NCBI GenBank assembly: GCA_035623075.1
Contig: DASPUC010000005.1
Coordinates: 43,501 to 107,500 of the forward strand
Length of the DNA stretch: 64,000 nt
Reading direction: 5' to 3'
Source of the DNA: Nitrospiraceae bacterium
Lineage (GTDB): Bacteria; Nitrospirota; Nitrospiria; Nitrospirales; Nitrospiraceae
Part shown: positions 6,926-15,324 of the stretch, piece by piece
Position numbering within the stretch: the first letter of the stretch is position 1
Layout of the letters: every line of letters starts with the position of its first letter
The notes under the pieces: model-generated
Database searches by the model: none
Told to the model about the DNA's origin: nothing
The model's input: only the letters and a program-made list of their open reading frames with translations
Position numbers and translations under genes: made by a program

Positions 6926-9900
6926 ATGCCGCAGAGTCAGTCCCCCACGGTTTTGGTCGCCAGCCCCAGAGCGGAAGAAATCAAACTCATCACCATCAGC
7001 CTTCGCGGATTCTTTCCGAGCTGTCGAATAGAAATCGTCTATGCCCCTGAGGAAGCTATGGTATGGGCGCCCATGCAGGATTGGGACGTGATCCTGATCG
7101 ACGACGAATGGGTACCACCCGGCGGTCGGTCGTCTGTGATCGACGCATTGAAACAGCACGCTCCGTACGCCACCATCCTTGTCGAAAGTGATCACGCCGA
7201 TTCGGCCTCAGCCCTTCAGGCTCTCCAGGCGGGAGCCGACTTTTACTTGTACCGAAAATCCCCCGGTTTCCTTGCCGAGTTGATGTTCTATATACGAGAG
7301 GCGATTGATCGACGCGAGATGCGTGTCACGCTCGAGCGGACACAGGAACGTCGTCTGCGTCTGCTCGAACTACTCACCGACATCCTATACGAACTGGACC
7401 CGGAAGGCCGCTTTCTCTCGATCGGTCCCGGCATCACGCCCCTATTGGGATATCCCGTTGAGGAACTGATCGGCCAGTCCTATACAATCCTCCTTCCATC
7501 GGACCAGCACGCGCTTGCTCACCATCGATTTAACGAACGCCGAGCAGGCATACGCGCAACCAAACGGACCGAACTGCTGCTCCGGCCCAAGCCGGGCCAG
7601 AAAGAGACGACTAATCGCCTGTTCGCAGAGGTCACGGCCAAAGGGCTTTATGACACCCGTCGCCGGTTTTTGGGAACGATCGGGTTGATTCGTGATCTTT
7701 CCTCGCGGAAAGAATACGAAAACACGATCCAACAGTTTCAACAGCGCGTGCGGCACTCTGACCAACTACACACACTCGTTCACCACATCACAGAATTCTC
7801 ACGCAATCTCCAAGCGCCGCTCACCGCCGTCCTTGATGATTCTCGCCATCTTCTAGACGCGCTTCGTGGTTTGCGGTTTGAGGAGCGCATCGACTCCCTG
7901 ACCGGTCATGCGACAACTGCAATGGCACTCGCTCAACAAGTCACTGAGACCCTGCGCGAGTCTGTCCTCCTCCCTGGCGCAGGCACCGTGAATGAACTCC
8001 TCGACGAAGTAATCGGCACGATTAGTCTTGCAGAGAACGGGGTGGCTGCGATTGTGACTCAATTCTCCCGGCCACTTCCGCCTTACGAGAATGACCGGGA
8101 CACATCTTTGGCGCTCTTTCGCCTCCTGATCCGGTATGCCCAGGCCTATCTACGCACGGTCGGCCGGATTCCTAGACTGACCGTCATCACACATGGTGTC
8201 GGCGTTCCATCGTTGATCTCGGAAACTCCGGCGCTCTTCCCCCTCTCGCCACCGACCGAGGTAGAAGTAGAAATCCGTGAGTCTGATCGCGGACAAGAAG
8301 CCACCGTTACACTTGAGCAGATTGAATCCGTTGATCTTCTCACTGCTTATCAACTCGTCCGAGATTTGAGCGGCACCTTGGATTTTGCTGCACCGGTTCA
8401 CGGTCCGCTTCGTATTGTCGTTCGTCTTCCTGTTTCTCCTCGGGTAAGACAGGAACCTTCTTCACCCAAACCACCAGCCTCAGTACCACCTGCTGCCGCG
8501 CCGATCATCACTCAGGGCCTCCCAACGGGAGAGCGTCCTGCTGTTCAGCCTACGGCGCTAGAGCGTCGACGCAGTGTTCGCATTTCGACGACCCTCCCCG
8601 CTCATGTGACCCTCGGCTCGGCCACATGGGTTGGTACTGTGATGAACCTGAGCACGGGCGGGGCGTGCCTCATCCTTCCGCCAGATATGCCGTCGTTGGA
8701 CATACAAACTGTCATCGTCGCTCTGAAAACTGAGGTCGGCATTCTTGAACTTGGTGGAAACGCTTACTGGCGAACCGCAGCATCCGCCCCCCGAGAGCAC
8801 CATGTACCCTCGTCCCATCTTGTTCTGGTATTTTCTGCTCCTCCGCCACAAGAAGCCTCTGTCCTCGCTTCTCTGGTCGAGGCCGCACGTGAACGTTCGC
8901 TCGCGTTTATCCTGGAAGCTCAGCTTTCGGCCACCCCCCGCTCACAGCCGCTTGAGACCACCATTGTACCGAGTGCTGGTGGTGAAACCGATCGACGGGA
9001 GGCCGTCCGTCTGAAATTCTCCCTCCCAGCGCATCTCGATGTTACCGATCAATTTGGATCCAGCAGACGACTGTCGGCTCTTGTCACCGATATGAGTCGA
9101 ACCGGTGTTTGTCTCGAAATCCACGCTCCGCCAGGTCCGCTGTCTGGCTCAGTCACTTTGCATTTTGTCGAGGCGCACATTTCCACCATCCCGCCTGCAG
9201 ACGGACCAACGGCGCCGGATGCAGTGATTCCAGCCCGCATCGTTTGGACGACCGGAATATCACCTGTCCACCGGACCGTCCCTGCCACGATGCTCGAACC
9301 AGCCTTTCGCCTTGGCCTCTGCTTTCACGCTCTGACTCCGTATGCCGAACGGGAAATCAATCGTGTGCTGTACCGCCGGTTGACGTCCGACGAAGGAACA
9401 GGCGATACCCTTCTCCGTCGTACACCGGTCATCAGCATCCCCAGAGAATGCCGGAACCAGCGCGGGCAAACCATTGCGATTACAGACGATCATCTCCGCC
9501 ATCCGCTCACGTCGAACCTTCCTGTAGTCATCATCGCGCCAGGCTATGGCCAGACCGCTGCAGACTATGCAGCCCTGGGACACTTTCTCGCCCATCATCG
9601 CATCCGTGTCCTACGGTATGACCACACCAATCATCTGGGTCTGAGCGAAGGCGAACTGCAGCATACGTCGCTCCGAAGCATGCAAGCAGACCTCACCAAG
9701 GTGATTGAGTTCGTCCATCACACGTGGGCCGGGGTACCCATTGCAATTATCGCCAGTGACATCGCAGCCCGGGTTGCACTCAAAGCCGCGGGACAGTCCT
9801 CATCCATCGCACTCATTGTGTTGGTTAATCCGACCGTCGACCTTCAAGTGATGTTCCAGACCACTCACGCGCATGATCTCCTGACTGATTACCGCTTTGG

Positions 9901-11116
9901 GTTCCGTCGCGGCATCACGAATCTCATAAGTCTGAACGTCAACCTTGATCACTTTGTTGGTGATGCTATCGCAGGCAATTTCACTGATCTTGCGTCGACT
10001 TTGGACGATCTTCGTCTGGCTCGAGTCCCTCTTGCAGTAGTCACGACGCCCATCAGTCCTCTGAGTCCCCTTCCCCCATCCGACCTTCCACATACGTTCA
10101 TAACCGCGCTTGGAACACGAAACCGTGTAACCAGCGTGCCCGCGGTGCTAACTGAATCGTGCCTGTCGTTCGGATCCCCAGCTGTTGCAGCATTTCGGCA
10201 GATCCTGGACCAGATCGCTTCCGCCATGACACTTCCAGAAAACCCGGTCGAGCTTCAGGAACAAGCTGAGCGGTCGCTCAACCGTCAACGCCGGATCGAG
10301 ATGGAACGAACATGCCTGCGCCATGGTGTGTCAGGTGTGACTCGAGAAGCGCTATGGCTAGCTTATCTGCAACAGCTTCCTCATCTGGCCAACCTTCATG
10401 AACATTGGAAACTGATGGATGATCTGTATCGATCTCTGGGACCACTTGACCCATCTACGGTTATCGTGGACATCGACGGCAGCAACACCGACTTGGTCCG
10501 AGTCATGTTGGTTAACCAAACCTATCGAGCCCGGTATCGTGAAAGGACTCAGGAACCGCCGCCGAAACTAGTAGAACTAGGACGTACTCGTGGCTCCCTC
10601 CTGCTCGCTCGTCGGACCTTTCAAGCGCTTTTTCATGAACTGGACCGCACTTGGGATGGTGGGCTACGAGCGTACCCCCCGCTGACCACTGCAACCATTC
10701 AGACCGAGTGGACCTCCGCCCTTCCATTCCAAGACGGTACGCTCCAACGCATCGTCTGCAATCTCGCACTTCCATTTGTTCCTTCTCCTCTCGCTTTCTT
10801 ACGGGAACTTTATCGAGTTCTTCATCCGCAAGGACGGCTTGTGCTCACAGCGTTCCACCCTGAGACAGACTTGAGCACCTTTTACCGCCACCATCTTCGG
10901 AGCGTGCACCAGGACGAATTTGGGACCGAAGGTCAGATCGTCCTGCATTACCTAGGCCGGCTCCGAGAAGCAATTCGCCACGGCCTCTTACATACGTTTG
11001 ACCGTATAACTCTGTCTCACTTGCTGCAGCAGTCAGGGATTGCAGCCCCCCGTATTTCGTCGGTTTTTAACGGTCAGGCTTTGCTCGCGATCGTTGAAAA
11101 GGGGGAATTCCTCTAG
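6926..11116 (+). CDS. REC-PAS-pseudokinase-PilZ-PilZ-hydrolase-methyltransferase fusion
   Basis: 1396 residues in one frame. About 8-130: receiver-like domain with the aspartate of LIDDEW and the lysine of LYRKSP, but no acidic pair at the start (VLVASPRAEE). About 140-265: PAS domain (DILYELDPEGRFLSIG). About 275-350: HisKA-like helices whose histidine is replaced (FSRNLQAPL). About 355-505: decayed ATPase-like part without glycine boxes. 546-650 and 689-815: two PilZ domains, with RRRSVR/NLSTGG and RREAVR/DMSRTG c-di-GMP motifs. About 834-1110: alpha/beta hydrolase resembling LuxD acyl-transferase (FLAHHRIRVLRYDHTNHLGL). About 1150-1390: class I methyltransferase-like (LPFQDGTLQRIV, LYRVLHPQGRLVLTAF) with weak motif I. 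Cytoplasmic. Probably a c-di-GMP-responsive sensor-effector. The histidine kinase gene follows 52 bases later. Confidence 0.8.
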   Translation: MPQSQSPTVLVASPRAEEIKLITISLRGFFPSCRIEIVYAPEEAMVWAPMQDWDVILIDDEWVPPGGRSSVIDALKQHAPYATILVESDHADSASALQALQAGADFYLYRKSPGFLAELMFYIREAIDRREMRVTLERTQERRLRLLELLTDILYELDPEGRFLSIGPGITPLLGYPVEELIGQSYTILLPSDQHALAHHRFNERRAGIRATKRTELLLRPKPGQKETTNRLFAEVTAKGLYDTRRRFLGTIGLIRDLSSRKEYENTIQQFQQRVRHSDQLHTLVHHITEFSRNLQAPLTAVLDDSRHLLDALRGLRFEERIDSLTGHATTAMALAQQVTETLRESVLLPGAGTVNELLDEVIGTISLAENGVAAIVTQFSRPLPPYENDRDTSLALFRLLIRYAQAYLRTVGRIPRLTVITHGVGVPSLISETPALFPLSPPTEVEVEIRESDRGQEATVTLEQIESVDLLTAYQLVRDLSGTLDFAAPVHGPLRIVVRLPVSPRVRQEPSSPKPPASVPPAAAPIITQGLPTGERPAVQPTALERRRSVRISTTLPAHVTLGSATWVGTVMNLSTGGACLILPPDMPSLDIQTVIVALKTEVGILELGGNAYWRTAASAPREHHVPSSHLVLVFSAPPPQEASVLASLVEAARERSLAFILEAQLSATPRSQPLETTIVPSAGGETDRREAVRLKFSLPAHLDVTDQFGSSRRLSALVTDMSRTGVCLEIHAPPGPLSGSVTLHFVEAHISTIPPADGPTAPDAVIPARIVWTTGISPVHRTVPATMLEPAFRLGLCFHALTPYAEREINRVLYRRLTSDEGTGDTLLRRTPVISIPRECRNQRGQTIAITDDHLRHPLTSNLPVVIIAPGYGQTAADYAALGHFLAHHRIRVLRYDHTNHLGLSEGELQHTSLRSMQADLTKVIEFVHHTWAGVPIAIIASDIAARVALKAAGQSSSIALIVLVNPTVDLQVMFQTTHAHDLLTDYRFGFRRGITNLISLNVNLDHFVGDAIAGNFTDLASTLDDLRLARVPLAVVTTPISPLSPLPPSDLPHTFITALGTRNRVTSVPAVLTESCLSFGSPAVAAFRQILDQIASAMTLPENPVELQEQAERSLNRQRRIEMERTCLRHGVSGVTREALWLAYLQQLPHLANLHEHWKLMDDLYRSLGPLDPSTVIVDIDGSNTDLVRVMLVNQTYRARYRERTQEPPPKLVELGRTRGSLLLARRTFQALFHELDRTWDGGLRAYPPLTTATIQTEWTSALPFQDGTLQRIVCNLALPFVPSPLAFLRELYRVLHPQGRLVLTAFHPETDLSTFYRHHLRSVHQDEFGTEGQIVLHYLGRLREAIRHGLLHTFDRITLSHLLQQSGIAAPRISSVFNGQALLAIVEKGEFL

Positions 11117-11168
11117 CTGAAAGAATCCTCGAGGTGTATACTCCTCCCCTGGCACACTCCCCTTTCAA

Positions 11169-12518
11169 GTGAGCGGCTTTCGGCTAACGGCACAGGACCT
11201 GGAGCCACACGTCGGTAGCCCGATGCGCATCCGCCCTATGACAGCACGACGACCCAACATCGATCGTTCTCCGGTTCCGGTTTCCTTGAATATCCTCGAG
11301 TTACTCACTCGGTTTTCCTCCGATCTTGGGGCAATGACAGACCTTCGTGCCTTGAGCGATCGGATTCTGCAGACACTTTGCACCGCGGGATCCAGCTCGC
11401 ATGGTGCTCTGTTCGTTTTAGATCGTGAACGGGACCGGTATCGGCGGATGAGCACGATTGGCCCCGTAGCCAATTCGGCATTTCCCACGAGCCTGCCAGC
11501 CGATCATCCCTTGCCCCATCATTTGACTCAAATTCGCCGAATCTTCATCCAAAAAGATATTCCTACGAAGCGTCGTTACAGCGATTCCAACTCGACGATT
11601 CGACCAATGATGGAATCGTTTCAAGCCGCCTGCGCCATTCCACACTTCAACAAAGGCCGCCTCATTGCCTATTCGATCCTGGGGAAAAGTCATATGTCCG
11701 ACATGGTCGACAAGGAATCCCAGCTTGTGCTCACCTCCCTCGCCCAGATTGCGGCAAATGCGCTGGACAACATCATGCTCTATGAAGACCTCCACCGCTC
11801 CCAAACCTTGATGAAACGAACAGACCGCCTGAAGTCTCTCGAGACCATTGCCGGCGGGTTCGCCCACGAAATCCGCAACCCCTTAACTTCTATCAAAACG
11901 TTTATCCAGCTGGCCCCTGAACGAAAGGATGATGCTGATTTTATTAGGGAATTCAGCAAAGTGGTGATTGACGATGTGTACAGGATTGAGCGGTTGATCC
12001 AAGAAATCCTGGACTATGCCCGATATATGGAACCGAAGTTGACGGATGAGGACATCAATGAGATCGTTTCCTCCTGCCTGTACTTCGTCGACGTAAAGGC
12101 CGAACGGCTGGGGATAAAGATTGAAAAAGAGTTGGCGTCTGACTTACCTCGTGTCATGCTGGACCGTCAGCAAGTCAAGCAAGTTCTGTTAAACCTGCTC
12201 CTGAACGCCATGGATGCTATGGGTGAGCGGGGAGGGCGGTTGCATGTTCGGACACACAAGCTTATGAAACCAGGAGGAAAGATCTGGGCTCAGATCGAGA
12301 TAGAGGACACGGGCCACGGTATCCCGGAAGGCACGCTTGAACATATCTTTGATCCGTTTTTTACCACAAAACATGAAAGTGGTGAGCACGAGGGCACAGG
12401 ACTGGGTTTGACGATCGTTCATCAAATTATTCAGGAACACCGGGGCGAAATTCAGGTCAAGAGTACGGTCGACGTAGGCACTACCTTTTTCGTCAACCTT
12501 CCCGCCTTGCCGGCCTAA
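11169..12518 (+). CDS. Soluble GAF-domain sensor histidine kinase (NtrB-like)
   Basis: 449 residues from a GTG; ATGs at 11223 and 11238 are alternatives. Residues 40-205 are a GAF sensor domain. The HisKA domain has the phosphoacceptor histidine in FAHEIRNPLTSIK. The ATPase domain carries the N box (NLLLNAMDAMGERGG), G1 (DTGHGIPEGTLEHIF), F (DPFFTTKH) and G2 (GTGLGLTIVHQII). It has no membrane segments, so it senses a cytoplasmic signal. Its stop is two bases before the start of the NtrC-type regulator, which is its evident partner. The GAF ligand cannot be predicted. Confidence 0.92.
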   Translation: MSGFRLTAQDLEPHVGSPMRIRPMTARRPNIDRSPVPVSLNILELLTRFSSDLGAMTDLRALSDRILQTLCTAGSSSHGALFVLDRERDRYRRMSTIGPVANSAFPTSLPADHPLPHHLTQIRRIFIQKDIPTKRRYSDSNSTIRPMMESFQAACAIPHFNKGRLIAYSILGKSHMSDMVDKESQLVLTSLAQIAANALDNIMLYEDLHRSQTLMKRTDRLKSLETIAGGFAHEIRNPLTSIKTFIQLAPERKDDADFIREFSKVVIDDVYRIERLIQEILDYARYMEPKLTDEDINEIVSSCLYFVDVKAERLGIKIEKELASDLPRVMLDRQQVKQVLLNLLLNAMDAMGERGGRLHVRTHKLMKPGGKIWAQIEIEDTGHGIPEGTLEHIFDPFFTTKHESGEHEGTGLGLTIVHQIIQEHRGEIQVKSTVDVGTTFFVNLPALPA

Positions 12519-12520
12519 CC

Positions 12521-13963
12521 ATGAAACACGACGTCGACCCCACCATAAAGAAACGCGTACTCCTCATCGACGATGAACCTCGTATCAGGGCTTCACTCAA
12601 AATGGTCTTAGAGCCGACGTATGAGGTGTTCCAGGCAGGCGATGCACAGGAAGGTCTCGAAGTGTTCCGTAAGGAGGCACCTCATTTGGTTCTCCTTGAC
12701 GTTATCCTACCGGGAACGGATGGTCTTGCAATCCTGCAAACACTGCGGACCGAGGATCGCTCGACGCCCGTCATCATGCTGACGGGAACGAAGTCTGTGA
12801 AGACTGCCGTTGACGCGATGAAGCTTGGCGCCGCTGACTATCTCTCCAAGCCATTCGAGGTCGAGGAGCTTCGGATTGTCGTTGACAAGGCACTCAATTC
12901 CCAAGAACTGGAACGGGAGGTCAAGCAACTTCGTGCGCAGGTCGTCCAGCGATACGCGTTCCACAACCTGATCGGTAAAAGTCCTGCCATGCAGGACATC
13001 TATGGCAAGATTGAGCAAGTTGCAGACAGCCGAACCACGGTTCTCATCACAGGCGATAGCGGAACAGGGAAAGAATTAGTCGCCAAGGCACTCCACTACA
13101 ACAGTTCACGGCGCGACCGTCCATTCGTGGCGTTGAATTGTGCCGCTCTTCCGGAAACGCTCATCGAGTCGGAGTTATTCGGCCACGAGAAGGGCTCCTT
13201 TACGGACGCAACGGCCCGCCGCGTCGGCCAGTTTGAGCTTGCAAACAACGGGACGCTGTTTCTTGATGAGATCGGCGACCTCAGCCCTATGACGCAGGCA
13301 AAGTTGTTGCGCGTGTTGCAGGAACGAGAATTTACGAGAATTGGCGGCGTCCAAGCCATTAAAGTTGACGTGCGTATCATCGCCGCGACCAACAAGAACA
13401 TTGAGGAACTGGTCAGGAAAAATCAATTCCGGGAAGACTTGTATTACCGGATCAACGTCATTTCCCTCTACCTACCGCCCTTGCGCGAGCGTGGCGAGGA
13501 CATTCCCCTCCTGGCCAAGCACTTTCTCGCTAAACGCGTCGAAGAAGACGGTCGCCCTCACCAAGAGTTTACCAAGGAGGCCATGGAGCTCTTGAGTCGC
13601 TATCCCTGGCCAGGCAATGTGAGAGAAATGGAGAACATCATCGAACAGGCGTTTATTTGGTCAAAAGGATCTGCCTCCGTCACACCAGAACACCTTCCGA
13701 ATATTCTCCGAAATGATACCCGCTCGTCTTCTCTCCGCGACGACACGCTTGCGGGGCGACTTTCCCTCGAAAAAGCCGTGATGGAGTTCGAGCGCGAGAT
13801 TATCTTGGACGCTCTTAAACGAACCAACTATGTACAGACCCATGCTGCCAACCTCTTGGGAATTAGCCGCCGGATGCTAAAATACCGAATGGACACACTC
13901 GGCATTGGCCGACCCGACAACGAAGTCAGCGGCGAACCCCAGCCTCCGCCAGTGCAGGAATAA
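12521..13963 (+). CDS. NtrC-family sigma-54-type response regulator
   Basis: 480 residues. The receiver domain (9-125) has the acidic pair DDE, phosphoacceptor D60 (LLDVILPG) and the lysine of LSKPFE. The AAA+ domain (about 145-385) has Walker A GDSGTGKE, Walker B LFLDEIGDLS and the arginine-finger region YRINV. The sigma-54 contact loop reads GSFTDA (225-230) instead of GAFTGA. The C-terminus is a Fis-type helix-turn-helix (HAANLLGISRRMLKYRMDTL). It should activate sigma-54 promoters when phosphorylated by the kinase encoded just upstream, though the altered loop leaves open how well it engages sigma-54. Targets are unknown; a sigma-54-like site lies at 5516. Confidence 0.92.
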   Translation: MKHDVDPTIKKRVLLIDDEPRIRASLKMVLEPTYEVFQAGDAQEGLEVFRKEAPHLVLLDVILPGTDGLAILQTLRTEDRSTPVIMLTGTKSVKTAVDAMKLGAADYLSKPFEVEELRIVVDKALNSQELEREVKQLRAQVVQRYAFHNLIGKSPAMQDIYGKIEQVADSRTTVLITGDSGTGKELVAKALHYNSSRRDRPFVALNCAALPETLIESELFGHEKGSFTDATARRVGQFELANNGTLFLDEIGDLSPMTQAKLLRVLQEREFTRIGGVQAIKVDVRIIAATNKNIEELVRKNQFREDLYYRINVISLYLPPLRERGEDIPLLAKHFLAKRVEEDGRPHQEFTKEAMELLSRYPWPGNVREMENIIEQAFIWSKGSASVTPEHLPNILRNDTRSSSLRDDTLAGRLSLEKAVMEFEREIILDALKRTNYVQTHAANLLGISRRMLKYRMDTLGIGRPDNEVSGEPQPPPVQE

Positions 13964-13996
13964 CACAGCCTCTTGAGAGGATTGAGCTTTTTTTGC

Positions 13997-14040
13997 ACGA
14001 AGCTGGTACAGAACTGCTCGAATAGTACGTAGAGCTTCGT
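13997..14040. repeat. Nested inverted repeat in the gap between two regulator genes
   Basis: ACGAAGCT at 13997-14004 and AGCTTCGT at 14033-14040 are perfect inverted arms, and a GTAC lies inside each arm. Just upstream, a CCTC/GAGG hairpin (13969-13980) is followed by seven T at 13988-13994, a weak terminator candidate for the NtrC-type gene. The repeat could be an operator or an RNA stem. Confidence 0.4.
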
Positions 14041-14130
14041 CTGTGGAAACTACATATAGTTGCTTTACAGACAAACCCTACCCCAGCTTGATGTCGGATA
14101 CATAAGTCACTGAATCGGAATAGGAATTGC

Positions 14131-14159
14131 TTGACAGAATACGTAATTGGGGGTAGAGG
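14131..14159 (+). promoter_or_regulatory. Possible promoter for the HD-GYP regulator
   Basis: TTGACA at 14131-14136, a 17-base gap and TAGAGG at 14154-14159. Transcription would start at or just before the ATG at 14167. The AGAGGA inside the -10 box could also serve as ribosome site for a longer transcript. Confidence 0.25.
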
Positions 14160-14166
14160 ACACTAC

Positions 14167-15318
14167 ATGAACATTGCCTCCACGCAAGGCACAGAGAAGA
14201 CGAAGCCGACCGTCCTGGTGATTGACGATGAGGCCGGGCCACGTGATGCCCTTAAAGTTATCCTGCGCCCTTTCTTCAATATTCAAGCCGCAGAATCGGC
14301 CAAGGCCGCCATCGACCTACTTAACTCGCACCAGATAGACCTCATCACCCTCGACCAGAAACTCCCCGACCGACAGGGTTTGGATCTCTTACAAGACATC
14401 AAGCATACCCACGCAGACGTCGAAGTCATCATTATCACGGGTTACGGCAGCTTAAAATCAGCGATGGAAGGCATCCGGCACGGTGCAGCCGGGTACCTCC
14501 TCAAACCGTTCAACGTGACGGAACTTATCACCCTCGTCAACCAGACCTTAGAAAAAAAGCAGCGCCTTGATTTCCTGCGAAACTTCTTGAATACCAAACC
14601 TACCCTCTGGGGATCTGAGCAAGAGAGCGCTAAAGCGTGGAAAGAATTGATGGCGGGCTACTATCGTATTGGGAGTAAGAGATCTGCCGACCCGGGAAGC
14701 ACGGGCGAGACGTCGGATGTCCTTCCGATGCTTTCAGATTTGCTGGAAGCCAAGGATCGCCAACTGCTCAACCACTGTAGCCGCGTGAGCTTCTACGCAA
14801 CGCTGTTGGCCAACCGGATGAATCTCACCATGGCGGAGCAAAAGTCACTCGCTCTCGGGGCCTTTCTTCATGACATCGGGAAAATCGTATCAGAATCGTA
14901 CCGGTTCGCCGACGACGAAATATCCCCAGCCGGAGAGACCACAAGCAATCACCAGCATCCGGAACTCGGCGCTCGCATGATTCTTCCCCTTGGCCTTCCT
15001 GCCGAAGTGGGACAGATCGTGTCCTACCACCACGAGCGATGGGATGGGTCTGGTTACCCGCATGGTCTACAAGGTGACGGTATCCCGGTGTTGGCTCGTA
15101 TCGTGTGTCTCGCACAAGCCTTTGACCATCTTACGGCAGAACTTCCCGGGCGCACTTCCATGACCGTCGACCGTGCTTGTCACAACATGGTTCAGCATGC
15201 CGGAACGTTCTTTGATCCGATGCTCACCGAACTCTTCACACGTGTGGTCGATGAATGCAAGGCTTCTCTCCCCGCGATGGCCATTGCGACCACCCCAACA
15301 ACCGAACCGGACGCGTAA
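14167..15318 (+). CDS. Response regulator with HD-GYP phosphodiesterase domain
   Basis: 383 residues. The receiver domain (about 15-130) has DDEAG, the phosphoacceptor in LITLDQKLPD and LLKPFN. After a linker, the HD-GYP domain (about 195-370) shows FLHDIGKI and HHERWDGSGYPHGLQGD, the combination that marks c-di-GMP phosphodiesterases. It should degrade c-di-GMP when its receiver is phosphorylated. The start is the ATG at 14167; the earlier TTG is probably part of the -35 box. No dedicated kinase is adjacent; the GAF kinase at 11169 could serve both regulators. The stop faces the recN stop six bases away. Confidence 0.9.
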   Translation: MNIASTQGTEKTKPTVLVIDDEAGPRDALKVILRPFFNIQAAESAKAAIDLLNSHQIDLITLDQKLPDRQGLDLLQDIKHTHADVEVIIITGYGSLKSAMEGIRHGAAGYLLKPFNVTELITLVNQTLEKKQRLDFLRNFLNTKPTLWGSEQESAKAWKELMAGYYRIGSKRSADPGSTGETSDVLPMLSDLLEAKDRQLLNHCSRVSFYATLLANRMNLTMAEQKSLALGAFLHDIGKIVSESYRFADDEISPAGETTSNHQHPELGARMILPLGLPAEVGQIVSYHHERWDGSGYPHGLQGDGIPVLARIVCLAQAFDHLTAELPGRTSMTVDRACHNMVQHAGTFFDPMLTELFTRVVDECKASLPAMAIATTPTTEPDA

Positions 15319-15324
15319 CCTCCA

